Under the pieces are notes generated by a model. The model had not been told where the DNA came from. It made no database searches and worked only from the letters and a program-made list of their open reading frames with translations. Of a stretch of 64,000 nucleotides of DNA, positions 25,861 to 33,550 are shown piece after piece; position 1 is the first letter of the stretch, and every line of letters begins with the position of its first letter. The position numbers and the translations under genes are program-made. The stretch is from Candidatus Fusicatenibacter intestinigallinarum (GTDB lineage: Bacteria > Bacillota > Clostridia > Lachnospirales > Lachnospiraceae): assembly GCA_019119555.1 (NCBI GenBank), contig DWWU01000029.1, forward strand, positions 1-64,000, read 5' to 3'.

Positions 25861-26775
25861 TTACAGTTCTGCTAAGAGTTTTTCAAAATACTGCGGCAGC
25901 GGAGCCGTCACCTCCAGATATTCGCCGGTTCTCGGATGGCGGAAGCCCAGAACCATCGCATGGAGCGTCTGTCCCTGCAGCTTTGGAAACGGGCACTTTT
26001 TCGGCCCGTAAACGGTATCCCCCACCAGCGGGTGTCCGATGGACGCCATATGGACACGGATCTGATGCGTCCGCCCGGTTTCCAGTTCACATTCAATATA
26101 CGTATAGGCTCCGAACCGTTCCAGCACCCGGTAATGGGTTACTGCAGGCTTTCCGTTTTTCTCATTGACCGCCATTTTCTTTCGGTCCGTTGGATGACGT
26201 CCGATGGCCCCCGTCACAGTTCCCTCATCCTCGCGGATATTTCCGTGAACCAGGGCGCGGTATTTTCTCGTGATCGAGTGTACCGCCAGCTGTTCTGCCA
26301 GTGCCTGATGGCTGGCGTCATTTTTGCAGACAACCAGAGCGCCGGTGGTATCCATATCGATCCGATGAACAATCCCCGGCCGCAGTACGCCATTGATGCC
26401 GGACAGCTGTCCCCGGCAGTGATACATGACTGCGTTGACCAGCGTATGGCTGTAATGGCCTGCAGAGGGATGTACCACCATTCCTTTGGGTTTATTGACG
26501 ATCAGCACATCCTCATCCTCGTACAGAATATCCAGCGGGATATTTTCCGGAAGAATCTCCGGATTTTCCGGCTCCGGAATCAGCGCTTCCACCCTCTCGC
26601 CAGGCTGCACCTTGTAACTGGCTTTGACCGGTTTCCCCGAAACGCTCACCTTTCCATCCTTTAAAAGTTTCTGGATAAACGACCTGGAATACCCTTCCAT
26701 CTGCCCGGACAGATACCGGTCAATCCGGCAGTTCCGATCCTGATCCTGAATTTCAAAACAAAGCAATTCTTCCAT
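25861..26775 (-). CDS. rluD: RluA-family pseudouridine synthase (RluD-like)
   Basis: Converts specific uridines of 23S rRNA to pseudouridine; RluD itself acts in helix 69. The 304-residue product has an N-terminal S4 RNA-binding domain (residues 13-70, IDRYLSG to KVSVSGKPVK). The catalytic domain has VNKPKGMVVHPS and the active-site segment GIVHRIDMDTTGALV, where the Asp is catalytic (HRID instead of HRLD). GRTHQIRVHMASIGHPL completes the family signature. The start at 26775 is chosen for AGAGGATATT upstream. In many Firmicutes it directly follows lspA, as here, although a repeat and a terminator-like hairpin separate them. Confidence 0.92.
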   Translation of the reverse strand: MEELLCFEIQDQDRNCRIDRYLSGQMEGYSRSFIQKLLKDGKVSVSGKPVKASYKVQPGERVEALIPEPENPEILPENIPLDILYEDEDVLIVNKPKGMVVHPSAGHYSHTLVNAVMYHCRGQLSGINGVLRPGIVHRIDMDTTGALVVCKNDASHQALAEQLAVHSITRKYRALVHGNIREDEGTVTGAIGRHPTDRKKMAVNEKNGKPAVTHYRVLERFGAYTYIECELETGRTHQIRVHMASIGHPLVGDTVYGPKKCPFPKLQGQTLHAMVLGFRHPRTGEYLEVTAPLPQYFEKLLAEL

Positions 26776-26800
26776 AATATCCTCTTTTCTGTTACAAATC

Positions 26801-26881
26801 GTTGCCGTTCCGTCAGGCGAGTCATTGCATTTCCTGCATAGACTGTTTCTTCGCTGCAATTCAGCTGGGTGAACGGTTACG
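26801..26881 (+). repeat. Composite palindromic repeat between lspA and rluD
   Basis: GTTGCCGTTCCGTCAGG, a TTGCATTTCCTGCATAGA hairpin, then CAATTCAGCTGGGTGAACGGTTAC. It combines the left block of 17146-17238, a TGCATT-loop hairpin and the right arm of the 28-bp palindrome. Confidence 0.6.
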
Positions 26882-26903
26882 ATTCTTCCCCGAAAATGTC
26901 AAA

Positions 26904-26959
26904 TACCCTGCGGAAGACGGCAGTACATAATAAGATGTTCTGCAGTCTTCCGCAGGGTA
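26904..26959 (-). terminator. Terminator-like hairpin after lspA
   Basis: Perfect 15-bp arms TACCCTGCGGAAGAC (26904-26918) and GTCTTCCGCAGGGTA (26945-26959), 12 bases after the lspA stop codon. The minus-strand tail is ATTTGACATTTT, a poor T-run, so termination may be partial. Confidence 0.6.
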
Positions 26960-26971
26960 CCCGCTGCAAAC

Positions 26972-27475
26972 TCATTTCAAAAAACGAAAATCTTCCTCTT
27001 TGTAAAAGAAAAAGAACAGCAGCAGAAAAAGAACCAACGTACATGTCACATAAATATCTGCCACATTGAAAATCGGAAAATCAATCAGACAGAAATAGAT
27101 AAAATCGACCACATACTGATGGACAAGCCGGTCGTAAAAGTTTCCAAGCGCACCTGCAATCAACGTACAGCCCAACAGATAAGCCGGAAGGAAACGGGTG
27201 GTCTTCGGCATCCGGATCATCACATAAATCACCGCCGCAAAAATCACCACGGTCAGAACCGCAAACAGCCACTGCTGATTCTGCAGAATTCCGAAAGCAG
27301 CTCCGCGATTTTCCAGATAATGCAGTTCCAGGACTCCGGGAATCAGAATAATATCCTCCTGCCCTTTCAGATGATTTACAGCCAGCCGCTTCGTCCACTG
27401 ATCCAGCGCAAACAGAACTGCTGCCAGGACGGCGCCGCCCAGATACCAGGCGCAGGAAATCCGCTTATTCTTCAT
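26972..27475 (-). CDS. lspA: Lipoprotein signal peptidase (signal peptidase II)
   Basis: Cleaves the signal peptide from prolipoproteins after lipid modification, in the cytoplasmic membrane. The 167-residue protein has four hydrophobic segments. The catalytic Asp pair lies in GALGNFYDRLVHQYVVDF and FNVADIYV, the family signatures. The ENRGAAFG motif is also present. The ATG at 27475 lies within the last codons of aroB (11-base overlap), which implies translational coupling. The position beside rluD is common in Firmicutes. Confidence 0.95.
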   Translation of the reverse strand: MKNKRISCAWYLGGAVLAAVLFALDQWTKRLAVNHLKGQEDIILIPGVLELHYLENRGAAFGILQNQQWLFAVLTVVIFAAVIYVMIRMPKTTRFLPAYLLGCTLIAGALGNFYDRLVHQYVVDFIYFCLIDFPIFNVADIYVTCTLVLFLLLFFFFYKEEDFRFLK

Positions 27476-28577
27476 CAATCCTGTCCCCGTTGATAAAATT
27501 GATGGCCTCCAGTATTTCCTGATCCGTCACAGTGCGATCCACAATCGCATGCCCCGGCGACTCCAAGAGGATAAACTTAATCGCCCCGTTCTCCATCTTT
27601 TTGTCCGATTTTGTCGCCGCGAGAATTTCTTCCGGATCCAGGCCGGTAAATGTGATGGGCAGATCAAACCCTACATTCATATCGCGGATTTCATAGAATT
27701 CTTCCGCAGAGAGATAGCCTCTCCGGAAAGAAATATAGGCAGCCGCCACGGTTCCCAGCGCCACACACTGTCCGTGTCCCAGCTGAAATTCTTTCAGTTT
27801 TTCAATTGCATGTCCCACCGTATGGCCCAGGTTCAGCACTGCCCGCTCCCCCTGTTCCTTCGGATCCCGTTCCACGACCATTCTCTTGATGTCGCAGCAT
27901 TTCTGGATCATCTTCGCAAGCACCGCCGGAATCCGCTCCATGATTGCGCTCATATGGTTGATGGTCCAGTCATAAAATTTTTCATCGCGAATCAGGCCTG
28001 TCTTCAGCACTTCTCCCATTCCGCAGGCAAACTGCTCATCCGGGAGCGTCTTCAGAACAGACATGCTCATATAAACCAGACGCGGATGGTGGAACGCACC
28101 GACCATATTCTTGTACTGGTCGAAATCCACCCCTGTCTTTCCGCCGATGCTGGAGTCCACCTGCGCCAGCAGCGTAGTGGGAATCTGGATAAAATCAATT
28201 CCCCGCAGATACGTTGCCGCGCCGTAACCGGTCAGATCTCCCGTTACGCCTCCGCCAAGCGCAAAAAGAATATCTTTACGCTCAAATTTTTCTTCAATCA
28301 GATGCGTATACAGCTGCTGAACGGTCAAAAGATTCTTGTTCTCTTCCCCGGCAGGAAAAAGAAATACGGTAACTTTCTCAAACAGTGGTTCCAGCTCCTG
28401 CCGCACCCGTTCCAGATACAGCTCCGCAACATTGCTGTCCGTGACAATACATGCCTTTTTGGACGGAAGCTGAAGCTTTTTCACTTCAGCTCCCAGCTCT
28501 GAAAAGCTGTCTTTCCACACAATCTCATAGGAGAATGCCGCTTCCGGCCTCTCCTGTTTTACCAGTAACGACTTCAC
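27465..28577 (-). CDS. aroB: 3-dehydroquinate synthase
   Basis: Second step of the shikimate pathway: NAD- and metal-dependent cyclisation of DAHP to 3-dehydroquinate. The 370-residue product shows GGGVTGDLTGYGAATYLRG (NAD-binding region), PTTLLAQVDSSIGGKTG (substrate/metal site), and LNLGHTVGHAIE plus GHGQCVALG with metal-ligand His residues. A GTG start at 28577 with AGGAGG 9 bases upstream is used. The gene lies between sepF and lspA, apart from aroA and aroF. An earlier aromatic-pathway operon may have been dispersed. Confidence 0.95.
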   Translation of the reverse strand: MKSLLVKQERPEAAFSYEIVWKDSFSELGAEVKKLQLPSKKACIVTDSNVAELYLERVRQELEPLFEKVTVFLFPAGEENKNLLTVQQLYTHLIEEKFERKDILFALGGGVTGDLTGYGAATYLRGIDFIQIPTTLLAQVDSSIGGKTGVDFDQYKNMVGAFHHPRLVYMSMSVLKTLPDEQFACGMGEVLKTGLIRDEKFYDWTINHMSAIMERIPAVLAKMIQKCCDIKRMVVERDPKEQGERAVLNLGHTVGHAIEKLKEFQLGHGQCVALGTVAAAYISFRRGYLSAEEFYEIRDMNVGFDLPITFTGLDPEEILAATKSDKKMENGAIKFILLESPGHAIVDRTVTDQEILEAINFINGDRIDEE

Positions 28578-28620
28578 GCCACAATTCCTCCTGTCAGTAA
28601 TCCGCCGGCGTATTCCGGGA

Positions 28621-29223
28621 TCAGAAATCTGTCCGGATGCTCGGAATATCGAAGGCGCCGTTGAGCAGATCCTGAATGTCGCCGGAAATCTCGACGCTCG
28701 ACGGAGTCAGGATAAAGATATACCCGGAAACTTTCTGCAAGCCGCCGTTCAGGCAGTAAGAAGAGCCGCAGCAGAAGTCGATGATTCTCTGGGCAACCTC
28801 CACATCGATTCCTTCAAGGTTCAGAATCACCGTACATCCTGCAAGCAGTGTATCTGCAATCTCCCTTGTATCCTCCATGGATGCCGGCTTGATAACACAG
28901 ACTTCCATGTTCTGTCTCTTCCGCATTGGCGTTACCTTCGGCGACGCTTCCGGCTGCGGAGCCTGCTGACGGGGACGATTCGGCATCTTTGAAGCTGCGG
29001 AAGACGCAGACGCACGGCTGGAGGACGATGCCCTTCTGCCTGCTGCGCTGCTGCGTGCCGGCTGCTCTTCCTCCTCATCCTCTTCTTCTTCCAGTTTGCG
29101 GCCGAAAAATCTTCTTCTGGGTTTCTCTTCTTCTATTTCATCTTCTTCATCAAAGAAATCATCATCGTCATCATAATCATCGTTCATTTTTATTGCATCA
29201 AGAAACTTTTCCAAAACACTCAT
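28621..29223 (-). CDS. sepF: Cell division protein SepF
   Basis: Membrane-associated partner of FtsZ that arranges filaments at the septum. The first ~12 residues (MSVLEKFLDAI) form the amphipathic membrane-binding helix. Residues ~15-105 are a low-complexity linker dominated by Asp/Glu and then Ser/Ala/Arg. The C-terminal ~90 residues, beginning near MEVCVIKPAS, are the SepF/DUF552 dimerisation domain with ILNLEGIDVEVAQRIIDF and GGLQKVSGYIFILTPSSV. It is placed directly after yggS, the usual Firmicutes order. Confidence 0.93.
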   Translation of the reverse strand: MSVLEKFLDAIKMNDDYDDDDDFFDEEDEIEEEKPRRRFFGRKLEEEEDEEEEQPARSSAAGRRASSSSRASASSAASKMPNRPRQQAPQPEASPKVTPMRKRQNMEVCVIKPASMEDTREIADTLLAGCTVILNLEGIDVEVAQRIIDFCCGSSYCLNGGLQKVSGYIFILTPSSVEISGDIQDLLNGAFDIPSIRTDF

Positions 29224-29235
29224 CGTTATACTCTC

Positions 29236-29934
29236 CTAATTTGTTATTCCATAATTACGCGCGCCGAAAATAGCGGTACCCACACGAACCATTGTGGCGC
29301 CCTCCTCTATGGCGACTTCGTAATCATTGGTCATTCCCATGCTCAGGACGGCCATAGTTACATTATTAATGTTTTTGTCCGCTATGTCAACACTTAATTT
29401 CTTTAATTTTTTAAAAACAGGACGGTTTTCTTCCGGGTTTTCCACAAACGGAGCAATCGTCATCAGCCCTTCGATCTGAATGTTGGGAAGCAGTGAAATC
29501 TCCTCTGCCAGCTTCGGCGCCTCCTCCACAGTCACTCCGAATTTGCTCTCCTCTTCTGCCACATTGACTTCAAGAAGAATGTGAGCCGTACATCCATGCT
29601 TCCCCGCTTCCTCGCTGATCGTCCGGGCAAGCCGGAGCGAATCCACGGAATGAATCAGTTCCACCTTATCGACAATATATTTTACCTTGTTTCTCTGAAG
29701 ATGACCGATCATATGCCAGTGAATGTCCTTCGGCATTGCCTCATACTTTCCGGTCAGCTCCTGCACCTTGTTTTCCCCGAAATTTCTTTCGCCAAGCCCG
29801 TAAACTTCCTCCAGCATTTCCACCGGCTTTGTCTTGCTGACCGCAACCAGGGTCACTTCGCTGCGGTCCCGCCCGCACCTTCTGCAGGCAGCTTCAATTC
29901 GCTGCTGCACTTCTTCGTACTGATTCTGTAACAT
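29236..29934 (-). CDS. yggS: YggS-family PLP homeostasis protein
   Basis: A 232-residue single-barrel PLP-binding protein related to alanine racemase N-terminal domains. Known members (YggS, PROSC) bind PLP without a defined reaction and affect PLP and amino acid balance. Seen: LVAVSKTKP with the PLP Lys, GENKVQE, HMIGHLQRNK, SKFGV and LSMGMTNDYEVAIEEG, which are the ordered family signatures. The start at 29934 matches the family's length, although the GGAGGAGG site lies about 13 bases upstream, rather far. A longer open frame to 30048 has no homology. Confidence 0.93.
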   Translation of the reverse strand: MLQNQYEEVQQRIEAACRRCGRDRSEVTLVAVSKTKPVEMLEEVYGLGERNFGENKVQELTGKYEAMPKDIHWHMIGHLQRNKVKYIVDKVELIHSVDSLRLARTISEEAGKHGCTAHILLEVNVAEEESKFGVTVEEAPKLAEEISLLPNIQIEGLMTIAPFVENPEENRPVFKKLKKLSVDIADKNINNVTMAVLSMGMTNDYEVAIEEGATMVRVGTAIFGARNYGITN

Positions 29935-30062
29935 ACTGTCTGATCTTCCTCCTCCGTCAACTGACGCTTTTTCATTTTCACCGGCTGTTATCCGCAACTG
30001 CGAACAGTAACCGATACCTGCCGCAGAATATTCTGCCGTACATGGCAATGCGGCGCTGCGGC

Positions 30063-31433
30063 CTATTCCATAATCTGGTTTTCCACCACTGCCGACGCAT
30101 CGGCTGCAATATAATCGTACCTGTCCACACCGTAGGATGTTCCGTCCGCAATAATCGTAAACTCATCGTTCTGATCCAGAATCTCGATCGGTCGGAATAC
30201 CGCATAGCCAAGATTCAGCCGATATACGCCTTTCAGGCTTCCGGTATCACGAACCGTAAATCTGGACTGGGAATCCGCGGCGACCAGCACATCTCCCGCT
30301 TCCAGTTCCGACATGTCCACATAATAGTAAGAAGGCAGTTCGCCGTCCGCCGTCTCCTCCTGGGGATCTCTGTACAATGTCACAGATACAAACTCAGTGG
30401 TCATCGTCCCGTCAGACTTCAGTACCTCCCGGAGCACGCCGTAGGAATTGCTGTCTCCGCCGGTCGTGCGGTAAATCCCCGGGATCTGATAGAACTCTTT
30501 TTTCGTAATCGCTGAATTCGGTATCTTCAGTCCGCTTGTGATATTGGTTACAAGCTCAACATTTACAAACCGGTCCTGCGCGTAACGGGCCATTCCGTTC
30601 TGGAGAGTGATAAAAGCATAATTCTTTCCCTGCACCTGACGCGTCTCGATCGTACCGTTCTGAGTCTGTCCGTCCTTCAGAAATTTCACCTTGATATCCG
30701 TCATCGTCGACAGCTTTGCAAACTGCCGATCCGTCACCGAAATCGCCAGCGTCCACTCTTCGCTGGTCACCAGACGGTACACAGGATCTCCGGCAGATAC
30801 CTGATCCGACGAAAGGTGAGTCTGTCCGCTGTAGTTTCTTGCGTCAAACCAGTCTTCCGATACGTCATCCACCGTATAGCCCTCGTAACCATCTGTCGTA
30901 TATACAACCAGTCCGTCCTCCGCCGCCAGCATCGTGCCCGCGGAAGCCAGCGCCTCCGACGAATCTCCAAGCAGTACGTTCTCCAGCGCGCTGCGAGTGC
31001 TGTTCATCTCTGTAAACTGATCCGCGTCAAAAGAGGCTGCAAATCCGGACAGAATCCTGCGAGCCTCCGACCGCTGTTCCGCCGTGGTTTCCGCCAGGAC
31101 ACTGACCTCCTCCGAACTGCCGACGCTGCACACCGGGCTGTTTTTCCCGACCTTGGAGACATTTAACGTATAATAATGGATATAACCGTCTGTTTCCGCA
31201 TAGACGACAGATTCCTGGCGCAGGGCAACAGCCGTATAGGTTTCATTGCTGGACAATGGGCCGGAAACCACCTGATAGGAAGTGACGTGGGTTTCCGTAA
31301 AGTAAAAAAAGAGCCGTATCAACAGATAGACAAAAACTGCCAGAAAGATTACGGTGCCAATGTTCAGATGAATCTTATGTGGACGTACGCCTTCCCGGCG
31401 CTTTTTCTGTGTAGAGTGTTTTCTCGCTGCCAC
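30063..31433 (-). CDS. HlyD-like membrane-anchored protein of the sepF cluster
   Basis: A 456-residue protein with a basic cytoplasmic N-terminus (KHSTQKKRREGVRPHK), one membrane anchor around residues 25-45 and a large extracytoplasmic part. That part has barrel-sandwich or lipoyl-like segments (VVYAETDGYIHYY, EDGLVVYTTDGYEG, DPVYRLVTSEEWTLAISV), as in HlyD/membrane-fusion adaptors. A GTG start at 31433 is chosen because AGAGGAG lies 7 bases upstream. Proteins like this are known next to yggS-sepF in Clostridia, without an exporter partner. A role at the division site or envelope is inference only. The promoter is at 31518-31546, and a GAAGGACGG hairpin lies in the leader. Confidence 0.75.
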   Translation of the reverse strand: MAARKHSTQKKRREGVRPHKIHLNIGTVIFLAVFVYLLIRLFFYFTETHVTSYQVVSGPLSSNETYTAVALRQESVVYAETDGYIHYYTLNVSKVGKNSPVCSVGSSEEVSVLAETTAEQRSEARRILSGFAASFDADQFTEMNSTRSALENVLLGDSSEALASAGTMLAAEDGLVVYTTDGYEGYTVDDVSEDWFDARNYSGQTHLSSDQVSAGDPVYRLVTSEEWTLAISVTDRQFAKLSTMTDIKVKFLKDGQTQNGTIETRQVQGKNYAFITLQNGMARYAQDRFVNVELVTNITSGLKIPNSAITKKEFYQIPGIYRTTGGDSNSYGVLREVLKSDGTMTTEFVSVTLYRDPQEETADGELPSYYYVDMSELEAGDVLVAADSQSRFTVRDTGSLKGVYRLNLGYAVFRPIEILDQNDEFTIIADGTSYGVDRYDYIAADASAVVENQIME

Positions 31434-31517
31434 GGATTTTCTCCTCTCATTGCTGTCGTAAAATGGAAAGAAGGACGGTGCTGCAAAGCCCCGTCCTTCA
31501 CATGTCACTATGTAGTT

Positions 31518-31546
31518 ATTATAGTACAATCTCTCTTATAAGGCAA
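31518..31546 (-). promoter_or_regulatory. Promoter of the HlyD-like-yggS-sepF transcript
   Basis: TTGCCT (31541-31546), 17 bases, TATAAT (31518-31523) on the minus strand. It overlaps the 3' end of the P-loop gene. A 9-bp-arm hairpin (GAAGGACGG ... CCGTCCTTC, 31471-31500) follows in the leader. Confidence 0.65.
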
Positions 31547-31955
31547 TAATAATCTTATCCTGTACACTCTCCGGCAACTCTTCTTTATCCAAGGAAACGC
31601 TGAGGACAAAGGTGATGTCATAAAGCTTGCAGATGTTTTCAAGCTGTCCGATGCATTCGGTGATGTCTTCTCCCTCCAGTTTTGCCACCTTCAGAAAACT
31701 GTCAAGGTACATCTGTTCAATGTCGTGATCCTGTGAAATGATTCCACAGATAAATCCGATGAATTCGTCGCTGTTTTTCAACGGGTAGGTCGATGCGTCG
31801 ATCAGACGAATCTTGTTATTCAGTTCATACATGTGTTTCGAACTTTTGTCAATGTAAACGATACTGCCGTTCGCCGTTTTAATCTCCGCGTTTACTTTGT
31901 CCAAAAGCTGCTTCGTCTTGCCTTTTCCCTTTTTTCCTACAATTAATTGAACCAT
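31536..31955 (-). CDS. Conserved P-loop protein of unknown function
   Basis: A 139-residue protein starting MVQLIVGKKGKGKTKQLL, a clear Walker A (GxxGxGKT) at the extreme N-terminus. A hydrophobic strand ending IVYID may be a Walker B-like element, and FVLSVSLDKEELPE is near the C-terminus. No membrane segment. Similar small proteins in Lachnospiraceae have been labelled PilT-like, which the short length does not support. GAGGAAACGGCT precedes the ATG, and a consensus promoter is at 32019-32047. It lies between the cell-shape operon and the sepF operon. Confidence 0.7.
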   Translation of the reverse strand: MVQLIVGKKGKGKTKQLLDKVNAEIKTANGSIVYIDKSSKHMYELNNKIRLIDASTYPLKNSDEFIGFICGIISQDHDIEQMYLDSFLKVAKLEGEDITECIGQLENICKLYDITFVLSVSLDKEELPESVQDKIIIAL

Positions 31956-32018
31956 AGCCGTTTCCTCCTTAGATTAGAATAAGATAATTTCACTAAAAAC
32001 TCTAAAGTTCATGTTCTA

Positions 32019-32047
32019 ATTATAGAATATTTGACCAAAAATTTCAA
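32019..32047 (-). promoter_or_regulatory. Promoter of the P-loop protein gene
   Basis: TTGAAA (32042-32047), 17 bases, TATAAT (32019-32024) on the minus strand. Confidence 0.72.
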
Positions 32048-32074
32048 TGCCAAAAATAATAATTTATAAATTGT

Positions 32075-32143
32075 GGTAACAGTTTCCTTGAAAATCGGCC
32101 CGATCTGTGCATTTCCTGCACAAATCATCGGGAAACACAGTTG
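32075..32143 (-). repeat. Composite repeat / hairpin after dacA
   Basis: Contains GGTAACAGTTTCC, a GATCTGTGCATTTCCTGCACA hairpin and GGGAAACACAGTTGC. On the minus strand, CCCGAT-gATTTGTGCA pairs with TGCACAGATCGGG around a GGAAA loop. It shares the TGCATT-loop module with 17146-17238 and 26801-26881. It sits 3 bases after the dacA stop and may act as its terminator. Confidence 0.55.
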
Positions 32144-32145
32144 CA

Positions 32146-33171
32146 TCAGTTGATCCGGGAGAGCAGGGTATTCATATCATTGTAAAGCGTGGTTTTGTTC
32201 TGCGCATTGACGACAATGGAGATGTATGGCTCGCCGTAAGCATTCTGGCTGACGATCGCAAGACAATTTCCAGCCTGACTGGTTGTTCCGGTTTTTCCTC
32301 CCAGCACCGTTACGTTGTCGGGAGCGCTCACCTCCCCGGTCAGGTACCGGTCCGTCGCAGACAGATAGCGGGTTCTCTGGGATCCGGCAGCCGTTGTCAC
32401 CGTCAGCGTATAGGAAGACAGACTCATCACATCGGTAAATTTCTGCTCTGTGAAGGCACGGTTCAGCATCAGATAAATATCATATACAGTCGTATAATGA
32501 TTGTCATCGTGCAGGCCGTGGGGATTTGCAAAATGCGTGCCTGTCATTCCAAGACTCTGGGCTTCCTGATTCATCATTTCCACAAACTGATCCACCGTGC
32601 CGCCGATGTGCCTCGCAATTGCCATCGCCGCATCGTTGGCGGAGTAAACCATGAGCGCGTGGAACAGCTGATCCATTGTCACCACATCTCCCGCCTGCAT
32701 GCCGCTCATCTGGGAACCTTCCTCAAGAGTGACGTCCTCAGGCTGAATGGTCACAATGTCGTCCATATTTCCATGTTCGATCGCCAGCAGGGAAGTCATG
32801 ATCTTTGTAATACTTGCAGGGTAGATCCGGTCATAAATGCCCTGAGCGTAGAGAATTTCGTAGTCGTCCAGCTTGAAAAGCCCTCCCTTCTCTCCTTCAC
32901 CGAGAGAAACGTCTCCCAGAGCCACATTCGCTTCTCCGACACAGAGTTCGGAAGCAAATGCCGGCGCAAGCGCAGAGGAGGCCTTCTTCAGAGGATCTCC
33001 GGAGAGACACGCTTCCGTCTGATAACTGAAGGAGAGATCCATTTTCCGGCTGTCAATATAGTTTCTCACTCCGATGACAATTCCCAGAATCGCCACAAGA
33101 ACCGCCACAAGAATGATCAGAAGATTCAGAAGCCTGTTTGCTTTTGCGATTTTTTTATCGATAGATTTCAC
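32146..33171 (-). CDS. dacA: D-alanyl-D-alanine carboxypeptidase (serine type, PBP5-like)
   Basis: Removes the terminal D-Ala from peptidoglycan stem peptides outside the cytoplasmic membrane. A 341-residue protein with an N-terminal membrane anchor (residues ~14-38). Penicillin-binding motifs: SxxK in PASITKIMT, SxN in YSANDAA and KTG in GGKTGTT. The C-terminal amphipathic anchor of classical PBP5 is not seen, so the N-terminal segment probably holds it to the membrane. Its start overlaps the end of mgsA by 17 bases. Confidence 0.9.
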   Translation of the reverse strand: MKSIDKKIAKANRLLNLLIILVAVLVAILGIVIGVRNYIDSRKMDLSFSYQTEACLSGDPLKKASSALAPAFASELCVGEANVALGDVSLGEGEKGGLFKLDDYEILYAQGIYDRIYPASITKIMTSLLAIEHGNMDDIVTIQPEDVTLEEGSQMSGMQAGDVVTMDQLFHALMVYSANDAAMAIARHIGGTVDQFVEMMNQEAQSLGMTGTHFANPHGLHDDNHYTTVYDIYLMLNRAFTEQKFTDVMSLSSYTLTVTTAAGSQRTRYLSATDRYLTGEVSAPDNVTVLGGKTGTTSQAGNCLAIVSQNAYGEPYISIVVNAQNKTTLYNDMNTLLSRIN

Positions 33172-33550
33172 GCCAGTCCATCTCTCCTCTTCCCAGTGAT
33201 TTTATCAGAAGCTCCGCAGTTGCCAGGTTGGTTGCCAGCGGAACATTGTGTACATCGCACAGCGTTGCGATCTGATGCGCATCCGGCTCATGCTTCTTCG
33301 GTTTCAGCGGATCGCACAGAAAAATCATAAGATCCAGAGCATTCTGTTCAATCAGCAGCGCCAGCTGCTGAACGCCTCCCACATGTCCCGCAAGAAATTT
33401 GCGGACCGTCAGCCCTGAGGCTTCCTCGATCAGCCTTCCTGAGGTCTCTGTCGCGTACAGCGTATGGCGGGACAGAATCCCCCGGTAGGCAACGCACAGG
33501 TTCTGAAGCAAAGTCTTTTTCGCATCATGTGCGATGAATCCTATGTTCAT
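33155..33550 (-). CDS. mgsA: Methylglyoxal synthase
   Basis: Converts dihydroxyacetone phosphate to methylglyoxal and phosphate, a glycolytic bypass used under phosphate limitation or sugar overload. A 131-residue cytoplasmic enzyme. Seen: IAHDAKK at the N-terminus (catalytic and phosphate-contacting residues), ATETSGRLIEEASGL, SGL/GHVGGVQQL and CDPLKPKKHEPDAHQIA. Its start overlaps rodA by 26 bases and its end overlaps dacA by 17, so it is embedded in the cell-shape operon. The reason for coupling to envelope genes is not known. Confidence 0.95.
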   Translation of the reverse strand: MNIGFIAHDAKKTLLQNLCVAYRGILSRHTLYATETSGRLIEEASGLTVRKFLAGHVGGVQQLALLIEQNALDLMIFLCDPLKPKKHEPDAHQIATLCDVHNVPLATNLATAELLIKSLGRGEMDWREIYR

